Source: Podaxis mareebaensis (Eukaryota > Basidiomycota > Agaricomycetes > Agaricales > Agaricaceae). From it: a stretch of 64,000 bases of DNA. The DNA lies in the NCBI GenBank assembly GCA_018524725.1, contig JAEUWP010000360.1:496001-560000 (forward strand). The letters are read 5' to 3'. Shown one piece after another: positions 12,247 to 30,193 of the stretch. Numbering within the stretch: the stretch's first letter is position 1; each line of letters opens with the position of its first letter. The notes below the pieces were generated by a model. That model did no database searches. It was given only the letters and a program-made list of their open reading frames with translations, and was not told where the DNA came from. Made by a program: the position numbers and the translations under genes.

Positions 12247-13276
12247 ATGTCTCTCGCTCTCGACACCACAAACATCCTCCGCCCCAACGAGCATCTTGCC
12301 GTCCTCCTCCCCAGGCATCTTTGGAAGGTTAGTCTCCTACCCCCCCCACACCCTCCTTCACCTATGCTCACGTGCATTCTAGCCTGACACACTTGCCCCG
12401 TACTGCGACAACTTCTACTGCCGCGTCGCCTTTTCTCTCTTTGAACGACGTCATCATTGCAGAAAGTGTGGTGGCGTCTTTTGCCAGGCCTGCACTCCCA
12501 GGTCCACCCCTCTCCTCGACACCACAAACCTCGACTTTCTGCTTCCTCCCCGCAATGTCCCTATCTCCACCTATGATTCTCCTACTTCCCCTGTCGTAGA
12601 CTCACGCGTCTGTGACGACTGTTACGACCAGATCCACGGTCAACCTTCCACCCCCCGCACACCCTCGCGCCCAGACTTCAAGCGCACCCTTTCACATCCC
12701 ATCTCCCTCCTCAAATACCCCCTTTCACCCAACCCATCCACTGCTTCCTCGTCTGCCTCAAATAGCGACGACGAGCAGTCCGTTGCTTCCTGCTCTTCTT
12801 CCACTAACATCCCTGCCGCCCTCACACGCAAGACGCGTTCTCTTCGTACCACTCCCAGCATCTCCAGCCTCCATTCTGCCTCATCACGCAACCCCCAGTC
12901 TTCATCCCAACCCTGCACTCGCCGTTCCTCTCTCCGCAACTCCCACAAACCCCTTTCCGTGAACCTCGACCTTGTTGAGAAGTCCTACGGCGAACTTGAT
13001 GCCTACCCACTGCGTCGCTCAAGTGTCTTGTGTAAAGCCACTGGCGGAGGTCGCTGGGAACCCAAACAGGAGCCCGTCCTCGTTGGCTATCGCCCACCTG
13101 GTGGCAAGGCCCCCTACGAGATCGAGATGGAGCGTGAAGAGCAAGAGGCACGTCTACGGAGACTTAATCCCGTCGTCAAAGACGGCGAGTTCCAGTATCG
13201 TTTCCCTCCCAAGGATATCCCAGAGGAAGACGACTGGACATCACGCGGAGGCCCCTATGTCCTCTCGACGTTCTGA
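12247..13276 (+). CDS. FYVE zinc-finger protein (324 aa)
   Basis: Two exons, 12247-12327 and 12383-13276, give 324 residues with frame preserved. FYVE domains bind phosphatidylinositol-3-phosphate on endosomal membranes. The N-terminus runs MSLALDTTNIL, then the WxxD element as WKPD, split exactly between K and P by the intron, then CDNFYC, then the signature ERRHHCRKCGGVFC with the basic R-R-H-H-C-R patch, and finally VCDDCY, which closes the zinc cluster. The first Cys pair is C-x4-C rather than the usual C-x2-C. The rest is Ser/Pro-rich, followed by a compact C-terminus (SYGELDAYPLRRS ... GEFQYRFPP) of unknown fold. No kinase, Rab-binding or RING domain is visible. It is likely an endosomal trafficking or signalling adaptor; the exact role is unknown. 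Confidence 0.9.
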
Positions 13277-16200
13277 AAAGTATTGCCTTTGACTCTCTAT
13301 CTTTATTCTCTCACTGTATATTTCCTCTTCTCACCATATGCTGTACTTTTATCCATGCGCACTCTCTTTTTACTTTAGGCCCTAATTATTATGTTGTGCT
13401 CATCTGGTGGACTTATCCCATCTAGTACTTTGTCTTTGCTCATATGTGTTTTACCATTGCTTTCCCCCCCATGTTGCGTTACCCCTTTCCCTCCGTAGAA
13501 CTCTTCCCCTGTTCCTCTAATCACGCGTACATACTGTTTGGTAGATGTTTGCCGTCCTCTCTTGTGAGGATAATACATACACTTGTCTTTCTCTACCATT
13601 GTCTGTGTGCTCCCCTAATCCGCAAGATCCTACTGGCCCCAATACTCTGATTACCGTTGATTTATGATCCGGATTCGCGTGGGTTGACGGGTCCGTTCTG
13701 GACCGCATGGGTTGACGGCTATGCATCATCCGGAATGCACAGTTGCATGTTTGTTATGGGGGGTACAAATATTTTCCCTCATTTTCGTTAGCCTTCGTTG
13801 CGCACAGCACCGATGGGGTCTATCCATATACCGTGTGCCGGAAGCCGGTCACTTTTCGCCGATGTCAGACACCTGGGTCACGCTTGTACGTATGTTGACA
13901 TTCTTCTGAATTCAATTCACCCTTGCTCACCTTTCGAATTGATGGATGGATTGTGCTTTCCCTCTCCTCACAAGGTCTTGTACACTTGCTTCGGTAAGAA
14001 GCGAAATGAATGAAATGCGATCTCACTGATGTATCAGATTTTCGACTTTTCGACTTATGTGTTCTTTGTGTATAGCTAGAATGTTGAAGAAATGGGATGT
14101 ATAAAAGATCCTGTGTAAGCACCGGATGGCTTCCCCCTTGGGCCATGAGAACTTTCGGGTCGTCCGATTCGTGAGTCGTGTGCTTACTTTGGGGTGTAGG
14201 GTTTCTTTTTCCTTTCTTTTTTCCCTTTGATTGAGCTTCTAGCTTTGTCACGGTTAGTCGCCGGGAATGTTGATGAGGTATGATTATCGGGAAAAGGCGT
14301 GGCGAAGCGGAATGCATATGGGGATGTATCGATGCCATGAGGCTTGGCTTCAATGGCTTGGTCGTTAGCCCTTGCCATTGACCTTGTCATTTTACATACT
14401 TGGCCCGTGATGGTTTTTTTTTTTGGCTTTTGGCAGGTTGCTAATGCCGACAAGTGTGATTTTTGACGGGGACAGGGATTTTAGGGGGTAATTTGGTTGG
14501 TATGTAGGTGGCCCCAAGAGTGCGTGTGTGTGTGGGTTTGTGATCTTGTCGATTTGGTGTGTTGCTTACTTGGAATTTTTTGGGATGGGCGATGGGGTAT
14601 GGCTGATCAATGGAATTTACAGGCGATTCTGCGGCACAAGAATGGAGATATCGGTGCTGGAAGCCGGAACGTTGTTATACATACATGCTTTGTCGGTTCA
14701 ATATCGTTGGGATTCTGTTGCGTGACTAATTGTAACCAGAAAAACAGAGACAAGGGCACCAATGGATCAAACTGATTCATGATGAGATTGTGGATGATGG
14801 ATGGATATGAAGAGATGAGATGAGATGAGATTATTCCGTGTCGAAGGTTGATGAAGAATGTGCACGGGACAATTAATGGTGACATGTTGTTCGAGAGTCG
14901 AGACCCTGGGAATGCTGGGGAGTGTGGTATGTAGTTATGCCAGCTGGATTCGACTGATTGTGGCACCTGGAACATGGAAGAAGGTGGTGGCTGAAAGACA
15001 GACAGACGACGATCCTTTCTTCTTTCTCGAACTTCACCGTCGCCTTCGACGGATTGGCCAGTACGTTGTTTTCTGGCTTCTTGGTTATCTGCGACGTGGT
15101 GGCTGGGTACTGATTCGTGCGTGTATTCATTGAATTACCTCGAGGGTGGTCGCCAATCGCTGAAACTGAGTGGGTTCATTAATGTATCACCTATGCTGTG
15201 GTGACGCGTCCTACTGCGCCACACGTGAATAATAATGAGTTGGGAAATGAGTCGTGTGCAGAACGGAAATGAAGAAGAATATGGTAATCGTTGACAATGC
15301 GAGCCATGAGAATAGGGGCGCATGGTATGGCGTATGCACGTTCGAGGGCGACTTTCTATCGATCGTTGTCGTAGCTTTCTCGGGTCATCTTTCCGACCAA
15401 TGACCAAGCATGAGGCAGACATATGACCAGCCTGCGCTACGTACAGTTAACATGAGTTCATATGTTTCAGACGCTCACACGCCCCTAGTTGAGGCGCTTA
15501 GATAGGCATGATACATGATGCCGAGCTCATTTCAGCGAACCCGCATGTGGGGGATGTGCATTCCCCACTATCCGGACCTGGGGCATAGCATCGAAGATCA
15601 TCTCGCTGATCCCCCAACAGTGGGTACCGCTTCTCGATGCCACAGGTTGTCTGAGACTCAGGAATTAACGGCAAACTGTTCCGAGTGGAGAACGTTCACA
15701 GTCTTGCAGGTTATTTTTGGTGTCGATGTTATCTGATAATTGACATGAGCACAGCTAACACCGGTCTAAATGCCAAGGCAGGCGAACTTGCACGAAGCCA
15801 CCTTGAGTTGCTTCTTTTTCAGACGAGGCTGAATCGAAGTCCGATGTGATCTGAATCGTGGAAATGTCAGATCAGGATCAGGAAACAGCCTGAGTTTTGC
15901 TCTGCCTTGAGGCAGGGGATGACATGCTGGCGATACGTTGTACAGGCCTTCCTGATATAAGTTGTCTACGTACGCTTTGATTCTGGGGTTGATGAACATG
16001 AAATGACACGAGCAGGTGCGGGAAGGAACTTGAAACCTGAGATTACTGCCACTTTTAGACCGACTGTGGAGTTGATGTCACTCGAGAGACCTGAAAGGCG
16101 ATGCAATGAAAAAGGCCCTTCTAGACTGGAGTAGAACGTGGCGGGTACCATTTTGCAACACGGCTCGCAAGAGGCTGATTGAGTTAGGGGGTCGACCAGT

Positions 16201-18088
16201 CGCCTGGAGGGAAGTGTATGTTTTTGGATTTAGAGCTTATTGGCGCGAGGGATTAGTTGTGTGTGACTGATCATCCTTTGCTCGCCGGCCGACGTGCTGC
16301 ACCTTGAGCATTCATTGCCGTATATCGTATGTACCTAGATAACACAGCTGCTCTACTGCTACTCTCACTGGGCCCCCACGTTCTGCGATCGGACAGGACG
16401 GCTAAAAATAACCCACCTTGGTTCCATTTCTCATTCGCACAGGACGTTTTTAGGTAGGGTCTTTCGACTTCGGATTGGCTGGTTCTGGAAGTTTGAGAGA
16501 TGCTCAATTATGTGTGAACGACAGCTGCGCTTTTTTCGAGTTTTGGGCATTCAACATATAAGGTGTTCGGTGTTTGCGGTCCGGGTAATTGTGCGAATGC
16601 AATTGGAGAGAGGATTCGATGATCGGTGCACTGGTGAAGCTTTGTGCCTTGAACGGTGAGGACAGATGTTCCTGCGTGAGGTTAGATGGAAGTGTCGCAT
16701 GTGTCAGTGAGGAGAGTTTAATGATGTAAAGCCGGTTGTTACTGGAAGAAGTAACGCACGATCGTTTTGTGCGTTGGGATAGTTGATTGGTGTGTGCATC
16801 CTATCGAGTACCACATGCTAATCAATGGACAACACGCTATTTCGAGGGTCGAGCCAAGAGCGGCGATTTGATGGTTAATCATATAGCGCCTCGTACTGGC
16901 CAGTAACGCCGCATGTAAGAGAGTTAGAGACCAGTAATATTCATCTGCACGGAGCCTCGACGATCCGTTCGATACGGGGATAGTGATTAGTAGTCAGATG
17001 CGAACTGGCAGAGAATTGAGGGCAACGGAGAATCATTCGAGAAAGGTGGGGATAGTCGCTTTCAAAAGGGACGAGACGAGCATAATGATCCCAAGATTGT
17101 ACGAGAAGGTATCCTGCCGTTTGGGTGCTGGAGACTCGGCTTTTGGGCCGGACAACGCCAATAGTTGGGGTTCGTAGGGTGGGATAGGGTAGGAGGTCTT
17201 GCGTGGAGGTGGAGACTGGTGCGTTCATTGATCGTATCGGTGCCTAGTCGAACTATCTTGACAAAAATGCATAGGGCAGTTTGACTGCCGGGTACAATTA
17301 GAACTTTCGGTGGATATCAGACAGCGCATGATGGTGACTAGCTTAGAGACTAAGTCTAAAGGCACAAGGCATCGGGGTCAATTGTAGTCCCTGACGAGCG
17401 AGCCATAAGGTAAATCTGGAAGGCCTGGGTGCAGACGACATCTTTCGAGTAAGATGGCAGTTAGCGTTGTGAACGCGTTGCCAAAGGTGTGGCAGAGACG
17501 GATAAATTTCGATGCAATGCGGGGAAATAGGTGCTGAGTATTTCCGGGTGTGACACGGTTGCTTGAGCAGTTTATAGACTTCGGGAAGAAATAAGTTTTG
17601 AGTTGACGGACTTCAACCGTAGTTTCGAGGCTTGTTTCTCCTTTGCTTTTTTTGCAAAGAAACGTACAACGTGATATAGAAACGTCACAAGAGACAAAAT
17701 GGAAATGATGTCCCGGTAGGTGGTCTGAAGTTATGTGGGACTGCATCCGAGTCTTGAACGGACCGAGTTCATTGCGTGCATGCAAGGAGTGATCAGGTGG
17801 ACCACTTTGTTGAGAACTTTGGAGACCAGAGAAGATGAAGTGGTGGTGACAGTTTGCAGGAAGGCTTGCGAGGGTCGATGGGCTTGTGTAGTGGCGCCAT
17901 CGATGCCTTTGCCAAGCAGAGCCAAATAACGCGGGGGAGCTCGTGCGCATAATTTTTCGAATTCGAAAATAATACTATTGAGACGCGCCGTTGTCCGGGT
18001 AGTGACGAATTTCGTGCTCCTCCTCTCTTCTCCCGGGCTTGCCTGACTGCCTTTGAGATACTCTTAAAGAATCTCAGGACCGAACGCA
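13277..18088. other. Gene-poor block of about 4.8 kb
   Basis: The first 370 bases are T-rich and probably the 3' UTR of the FYVE gene. Beyond that no open frame resembles a known protein; the longest (17378-17950 - and 13865-14353 -) lack domain signals or convincing splice partners. A TATAAAAG string at 14100-14107 has no recognisable gene near it. A (GAGAT)4 microsatellite lies at 14812-14831. CpG content looks normal, so this is not a CpG-decayed repeat. A non-coding transcript or a very divergent gene cannot be excluded. Confidence 0.45.
14812..14831. repeat. (GAGAT)4 microsatellite
   Basis: Four perfect tandem copies of GAGAT inside the gene-poor block. Confidence 0.85.
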
Positions 18089-19761
18089 ATGTATTCTCGG
18101 ACTTTGTTCAGCGTTGGAAAATCCCTACTACTACGGTCGGCTTCGGGACGAGTGGGCCAACATGTTAATTGGTCGCGGTCAATGAATGTCGCCGCGCAAG
18201 AGGCGGGTTCTAGCTCAGCTGACAAAGCTCCACCACCACCAGCGGGTACCGCAACTGCCACCCAATCCACCGAGACTGAAGATACTCAAGGACGCAAGAG
18301 GAAGCGTCTTCCGAAACGTGCGCCTATTTCGAATGCCTCGCCCAGGCAATGGTGCAGGCCAATTGGACAAGATGTCATCCCTGCGTATGATCTCGCTCTT
18401 GAATTGCTGAAGGCGGATAGCGCGCAAATCAAAGTGGAGGCGGAACTCCTGCGTACAAAAATTCAGGCTATGGAGGAAAAGAGGACTGAGGCAGCTGCCA
18501 AACAAGGAGAGGGTGCTTTGGAGGCAGTCATTCAGTTGGATGATGAATTGGAAACTATGAGGAAAAAGTTGAAGATTCTGGAGGTGCAGGGCGAGGTCAA
18601 CTTGCCTGATGTTCGATGGAGGGTCGCAAATGCAATGCGTATGTTCTGTTTCCTCATTTCGTGAATTCTTTGAATCAACGCGTTTTTCCATCAGCCGACA
18701 TGAACAAGACCGTTGATCGCCATTTGTTGGAGCAGAAATGGCGAAAGGATGGCGACTTAGACCTGCTGGTGAGCATATGAGTGTCCTGCCATTCTGATCA
18801 GTTCTCAATGACTACATAGATGGAGCGTATCTATCAAATGAAGGTTGTGCCAGACTTACTTTCTGAAATGCATCCTTCCGTGGATGTCCGTATAACTGCA
18901 AACACTCTGGGCATGGTTCCCGACAAGGCATACCAGGTCGTCGAGCCAGGATCCTTCCTTCTCCCTAGACAGGTGAGTTTCTGGTGGACGGATTGTGCCT
19001 TTATGACTCTCTGACTCTTTCGTCGAAGACTTTTGACCCGCCCAAAATTTATGCCAATGTTTTCCATACAGACACTCGCCTGTATACTCTTGTTCTCCTT
19101 GATGCAGGTAGGTAGTGCCGAATGGGCGGATATAGAATAGACGCTCACCTCATCTTCAGATGTTCCTGACGAGACAAACGCTAGCTATACCACCTATTTG
19201 CATTGGATGCAGTATGTGACTTCGAACGACCGTTTTTCGTGATTTCACCCAACACTTTTATAGGCCCAATATTCCCCTATCTGCTAATCATACCTCTCGT
19301 ATCCTCAACTTAAACAAGCACACCAAGTATATTCCTCCTCATCCCCAACAGGGAACAAAGTATCACCGCTATGTGTTATTCTTGCTTCAGCAGCCTCCGC
19401 GTGGTGCCTCCAAGTATTCTCTCAATATCGAGGCTCGCGCCAAGCCCGATGAACCTACATCTCTACACCTCGACATTCCCGTGGTATCTGACAAGCAACG
19501 GAAGGGATTCCATCTTCGGAGTTTTATGCGTGAATGGGGCTTTGACATGCGCGAAGGTGGAGGTGCTCACATGTGGCGAGAGGTCTGGGATGAGCACGTC
19601 TCGACCATCTATAAGGATATTCTTAGTGCGTCTCCCTTTCATCCCTTTCGCATATATGTGGTTGACGAATTCCCGTAGAGATTCCGGAACCCCGCTACGG
19701 CCGTCCAAAGAAACCAGACCCATACGCCGCCCTCAAGCAGACCAAGAGATACATCAGTTGA
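18089..19761 (+). CDS. MRPL35: Mitochondrial large-subunit ribosomal protein mL38 (450 aa)
   Basis: A component of the mitochondrial ribosome large subunit with a PEBP (phosphatidylethanolamine-binding protein) fold; yeast calls it Mrpl35. Seven exons (18089-18638, 18695-18768, 18820-18972, 19029-19107, 19160-19211, 19264-19625, 19679-19761) sum to 1353 nt, so all introns, each about 50-56 nt, keep frame. The N-terminus (MYSRTLFSVGKSLLLRS) is Arg/Ser/Leu-rich, like a mitochondrial presequence. A Pro/Arg-rich segment and a long charged helix (ELLRTKIQAMEEKRTEAAAK) follow. The PEBP core includes LVLLDADVPDE and YTTYLHWMQPNIP, matching the DxDxPD and LHW motifs of mL38. The C-terminus ends KPDPYAALKQTKRYIS. 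Length and motif order fit the family. Confidence 0.92.
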
Positions 19762-22700
19762 AGGTGTTGGTTTCCTGTGTTCCGCCGTTACATACCTGCC
19801 TGTTCTTCCTAGCACAGTTGCCTGGGCATCTACCTCCAATAGTTATCTATCAGTGCTTTCCATCAGGCTTATTGCGGGATTAAGCGGTTAGTTGGGGCTT
19901 CTCTCCGCGACCCTCGTGGACCACCATAACATTATAACGATATATTAATTACTGGTATCGAACGTGGAGACATGTCTGCCAGATACCCCGAGATCGCCCG
20001 CTTTGGCCACGGAGGTATCATTAGAATATCAAACACGTTGTTCATCATTTTGGAGGTGGCGTATCTGTTCTCACTGCTTTCTGCGCTGATATCGGTAGTC
20101 TATTTGTGGGTCAATTCACTATGGTGACGGTATGTCTATTCTGTCGAATTTAACTCAGACCGTTGACATTGCTGCTCTCATCGCAATGTCAACTTACGTA
20201 CCTTGATTATATTACGTAGACACGGGCCTTGAGGCGCTCTGACGGTGAGAGACATTGGTGGGCGCTCCGAGGGAACAAGAGCTCACTCCATACAAGAGCG
20301 TGTGGTCGACGTCCTAGACCTTTCGTGGAATCGATATCTACATACATGGAGCAAATCCCACGAGAGAAATACTTACGTTTCATCTATTGTAGGTTATCAA
20401 TACACTTCGGAAATCCTTGGCTGATATTTACCAGGCTACGCACAGTGAAGCATATGGCGCGTCGGAGCCGCATGGCTGGATTTGTAAGTCAGGCCAGTGA
20501 AGCCAGAAACGACCATTCGGCACGGTGAACGCCTTGTAGGAGTGCGAGGACGTTTATATGTCATATTCTTCCGTGTGATTCTCCGTCGGCGCCTCTTTTG
20601 CCTGCCAGGATACAATTCGAGTTTAATGCCTGTTGAAGCTCTCGCCAAAGGTGTTCATGGGACCGTCCAAGTAAAAATGCTAACAAACACTGTACACACA
20701 AGCTTCGGAGTTATATTTATCCGGATGTGATTGGATACCTATGTCCCCCTATGTCTTAGTCTGTCGTATATTCATTTCATGTGCTCGTTTAACCATGCCA
20801 TATACTAAATCACTGAACCATCGGCACCGGGTTATTTAAATTCACGGTCTTGGTAGCGCATGCACAACTACTGAGGATCTCTTGATCGTAGCCCGACTTC
20901 TACAAATTTGCATCGTTAGGGCGTGTCATTCGCCGTGACATATATCTACTCACATATCATGGATACCTATGGACACCCCTGCTCGATCTAACGCCGTCTG
21001 AGCTTGTCGGCTCGTGAATAATTTCAGGTGATTAAGTGGTCAGTGGACCGGTTATTGAATATTGAGTTTTCTGGAGTTCATGGAAAATTTGTGATCATCT
21101 GGGACGACGACAGGACGTGTTTCAAATAGACTAGTAGCCGATTTCCGTTGTCTTTGAGATAAACAGCGGCAGAAAAAGTATTCTTGGAACAGGAGGTTTA
21201 CCATACTTCCATATCCGATCCAAACATCGGATTTCTTAATGAGGCCTCACTGATCATTGTTTGATGGGTCTCGCGTGGCGAGCCCTAATCCGATGTCCGC
21301 AAGCTGGCCACCTGACTGCGCCCGAGGAACGGAGGATCTGTTGGAGCCGCCCTAAAGGGCACGGAAGGGCCATCCGCAACCGCCTCCCGCCCCTGTTATG
21401 CTTGACCAATTCCAGCCAATTCCTCCCAAGGGATTGGCCAGAAAGGAGTGAGGTGGTGATAGATCGGAAAGTACCGAGGATATTCATCGAAGGTACTGAA
21501 CATTTGATTGTATTAACATGGCAGAGGCCGTCAGTTGTTGAACTAAGACGCGGTGAGGGTAAAAAGACTACATTGCTACGCCGCTCGACGGGGGGTAGTA
21601 TCTACAGATAGTATTCCGACGTGAATATGGATGAGTCCTGCGGGAGTTGTGTACCAGCGTAAGCGCAAACGTGGAATGAAGGGGACGGAAACATATTGCA
21701 GAGAGTAAGCCAGGGCCCCTAAACTTACTCGTCTGATCAAATTCGGATTAAATCTCAGCATTTTTGAAAATATGTACTCTGGTAGGATTCCGGGTAAAGT
21801 CTGGAAGCCGCGACGGAGATGAGATCCTATGAGATCCTTGACGACGTCTTCAAATAGTAAGCTGGAAGGGCGAGGAGCCTCTCCGGATGAAATACCTCAA
21901 ACGGGATTGGCCACCACCATCCATTCCCTTGTCAACAAATTCTAAACCAAACTTTGTAGGAGAGTGTGACTGTATCGGGCTTGTTGATTGATTCCTGGAT
22001 CCACAACACAAGTGAGACAAGCCAGAACCTGCCACCATAACGGACAGGTGTTTTTCCGAGACTGGTTGAGAATGGATGGTGTTTTTTGAGCGAGGGTTAC
22101 GTCTTGGGTGTTTTACTGGTCGGACAACACTGCTGGTGCAGCGTCAGCATACGGAGCTCCAGCAATTCCGGAGATCTCAGCGAGGACCACCTAGGTTCGT
22201 GGCGGCAATACGACCAGATGAGGTCGAGTGTCGGTATGGACGTGCTTCGGGGGGAATCCGATTCAGACAGACTGTTCGAAGTCCTGGAAGGGTTTGCAAT
22301 GTTTGGTTCTTTCAGGACTTCATTGTCAGGACTTCATTGTCGTGGGTGGTGGCGGCCCCCGCCTTTGGGAACTCGCAGGGTAGGTTCGTACTGAGGTTCC
22401 TGTGTCACTCATTGACAGGCCCAGACCAAGGTGTACGTCGGTAGCACTCAATTATCTTTCACCGAGCGCCGTCCCTGCCCAGTATGCGTTATCGGGCTGG
22501 TGTTGGAATTTGGAGAGTTGACATCTGGGGTCTGAGGACCAGGACTGTAACCACGCCAGGGCCGAGGTACCAAGATAATGGATTGTGTTCGCATCGCACT
22601 GCGCAAGAAGCATGAAGGTAATAGCCTAAAGGGAGTCTAAAGGGGTAAGGGTATGTTGGGATTGGGACATCCTCTTCTGCTACGCGGCCAGTTCATCTTG

Positions 22701-22937
22701 CTGACATCCATTATCTCTGCTGCATACAATTTATAGCTCAAGTGTTTGGGTTACAAGCCGATGGCAGATGAAGCTGAAGCGGTGAAGCTGGAAGCCTAAA
22801 GTTTGAAGCTTTGAAGAGTCAAGACCAGTCACCAAGTACTTGGTCTGATTACCCGAGACGGGATGCTTAGTCAGCATATATGGAATAGCCTTGCAGACGT
22901 GAATGAGGTTGGGCATCGACGATAATCCTCCTTATTC
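19762..22937. other. Gene-poor block of about 3.2 kb
   Basis: No supported gene. The open frames at 21261-21611 and 22076-22444 (+) have no recognisable domain. A perfect 14-bp direct repeat occurs at 22312-22339. A stretch at about 22740-22880 with repeated gaagctgaag/gaagctggaag words and a TACTTGG string looks somewhat like the piece at 52980-53130, which I suspect is LTR-derived, but the likeness is weak. Confidence 0.45.
22312..22339. repeat. 14-bp perfect tandem direct repeat
   Basis: The unit tcaggacttcattg occurs twice back to back (22312-22325 and 22326-22339). It is likely a small local duplication in non-coding sequence. Confidence 0.85.
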
Positions 22938-27861
<4,924 letters not shown>

Positions 27862-28008
27862 TTAGAATAGATTTGGATGTAGTAATAGAGAGTAATGGAA
27901 AGTAGTGATACGGGTGTTATGTAACATGTTCTTGGAAGCACTGAAAGGTTGATGTAAGAGTAACACTTGACACTCAACACCATGCACTCTTTCTTCTAAC
28001 AAAAAACA

Positions 28009-30193
28009 ATGTCCACCACTTTTCCTGTAGAACAGGCACCCCCAACCTCTTTCAAACTTCAACATTCTTCTCCTCTTGACTCTCTCGTCCGCAGGACATC
28101 CAAGCGAGCAAGGGCAGCTGTCCAGTCGACTGCATCACAACAATATCCTGCCCACCTCATCGATGACTACGCCGTTACATCTGCTTCGCAGGACGAAGAT
28201 GAGGAAGACCCATATGGAGGCTATGCCACGGCGGAACCCCCACTGACACCCTCACGACACCCTTTCCACCATCAACAACCCACCCCCACCTCGCCTCTCC
28301 TACACGGACACTTCGCTCGTAATTCTACGGCAACAGCGTCGGTAAATGGATCGTATATCGATACAAGAGTGTCTGTCGACTCGAGGAATGTGTACCAGGA
28401 CTTGGAGTATCGCTACCACGACGACGAAAGCATCTACTCACAAAATGACCCTCCTTCCCCTGCTATTCGCGACTCCTGGCGTTCTGGGGTCAGTTCTAGC
28501 ACTGTTCGTCCTTATGACCCAGGAGTCTCCGTCCCTTCAAAATTGTCAAATATCAATTCAAGCACTCAGCCGGCGGCTGTGCCCCCGGAACCGGTGGAAT
28601 CATCTCCATGGGCGTCCTCTGTCCCAACTGTCGTTGTTTCATCGCCAGATGTGGCTGATAGTGGCCATAGACCTGGGCGAGCGCCCGTGGTCAGGCCAAT
28701 CACGTCAAACTTTTCAAGACCGGTGCGGCCGTCACCTCTATCGCCTCCAGCAGGCGCACCGCAACAAGTTACGGCACCACCCCCACTGCCACCAAATTCG
28801 GAGGAACAAAAACGTCGAGTGTTAGAACGAAATATCAATCGTGCCGTTTCCCATCCCTCTCCCCAGCAGAGCCAGCAACAGATGAATTACTCCCAGCAAT
28901 CAACATCACCCACCCCTAACCCCTACCTCACTACGACTGGTATTCATAAACAACCTCAGGTTGCCAGTTCCATTTCGCCAGAGAATCTGCTGCCGAATCC
29001 TTATGCAGACATCCCACCTGTCCCACCTCTCCAGGTCAACAAACTCAACAAGCCCAACTCCACGAACCAACATCTGGACCTTTCATTCAGAAACCAAGGC
29101 CCCCGGCACCAAACACCATCTCCACAGCCGTCTGATCAACGCTCAGATCAACGGTCCCTACAACCATCACCTACCCCGCAGGCCAAGGGGAATCAGAACT
29201 CTGCATCGCATCTATCCCCTGTCCCCCTTCCTCGACGCCCACCCTCGAGGAGTGACTCTCCTGCGAGTCTGTACTCCGCCTATTCATATTACAATTATGA
29301 GAGTGCTGTGCCTTCACCTGTGAGCAGCGACTTCTCCGGCCCACCTTCGAGAGCATCTCCTGCCCCGCAACCTCCTTTATCGCAACCCCAAACCTCAAGA
29401 CACTTGGAACCCAATCCCTCGCAGAACAATCAACGTTCAAAGTCACCAAGCAACATGCGAACTGGTTCTCCTGTCGTCACAGAGCCACGATCACCACAAG
29501 ATTTCTTGCAGCTGGGCATTCAGAATCACGAAGCTAATCGTTTGCGGGAGGCGGCGATGTACTTTGAGAAGAGTGCAAAAGAGAATGGTGGTTGCGGAGT
29601 TGGGATGCTCATGTGGGGACTGACACTCAGGCATGGATGGGGATGTGAGAAGAATGAAAAGGTTGGGTTTAAATGGTTGAGAAAGGCGGCAGAGCATGCA
29701 GTTGTTGATTTGGAAAGTGCAAGAGGGGGAAAGAGTGTCGATACGGCGCCTGTACAGGTGGGTTATCTTCGCTGTTATAGAGCACATTGGATTGCTGACG
29801 GGTGGGATGGTAGGATGAGCTTGTGTTGGCTATCTATGAGGTTGGACAATGCTTTTTCCATGGATGGGGTGTCTCTAAGGATCAAAAGATGGCTGTGGTA
29901 AGTCACCCGTTTCGGTTACGACGAACTCCGGTCTCACATACCTCTTGCAGAGCTACTACACAGTAGCCGCCCGTCTAGGCGATCCGGATGCTCAGACTGA
30001 TCTCGCTTTCTGTCTCGCAAACGGAAAGGGTTGTAAGAAGGACCGTAAGGAAGCGGCGAAGTGGTACCGTGCTGCGGTTAGTACTGCGTCTGGTTGTCTC
30101 TTTTCCCGAAGGCTGATATTTTTTTGCTTTCAGGTTGCGCAGGGTGTGAGCGACGTTGGTCTTGCATGGATCTACAAGGAAAAATTCATGTGA
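28009..30193 (+). CDS. Sel1-repeat protein with long disordered N-terminus (672 aa)
   Basis: Four exons (28009-29757, 29814-29897, 29951-30076, 30134-30193) sum to 2019 nt in frame. About 500 N-terminal residues are Ser/Pro/Gln-rich and disordered, beginning with a conserved-looking patch LDSLVRRTSKRARAAVQ. The C-terminal 170 residues hold Sel1-like (TPR-related) repeats: DFLQLGIQNHEANRLREAAM, FKWLRKAAEHA, YEVGQCFFHGWGVSKDQK, AARLGDPDAQTDLAFCLANG and KEAAKWYRAAVAQG. Sel1 proteins are scaffolds. In fungi, disordered-plus-Sel1 architectures include the chitin synthase activator Skt5/Chs4 and Dsf2; which of these this gene matches was not determined. The ATG lies 147 bp after the PRP16 stop, so its promoter is very short or overlaps the PRP16 3' UTR. 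Confidence 0.82.

Noticed and set aside
11868..12527. 219-residue minus-strand open frame
   Set aside because: It overlaps the FYVE promoter and first exons in antisense, and its content reflects the C/T-rich opposite strand.
13865..14353. 162-residue minus-strand open frame
   Set aside because: No family resemblance and no coherent splice chain.
17378..17950. 190-residue minus-strand open frame
   Set aside because: No recognisable motif. It ends just upstream of mL38 and looks random.
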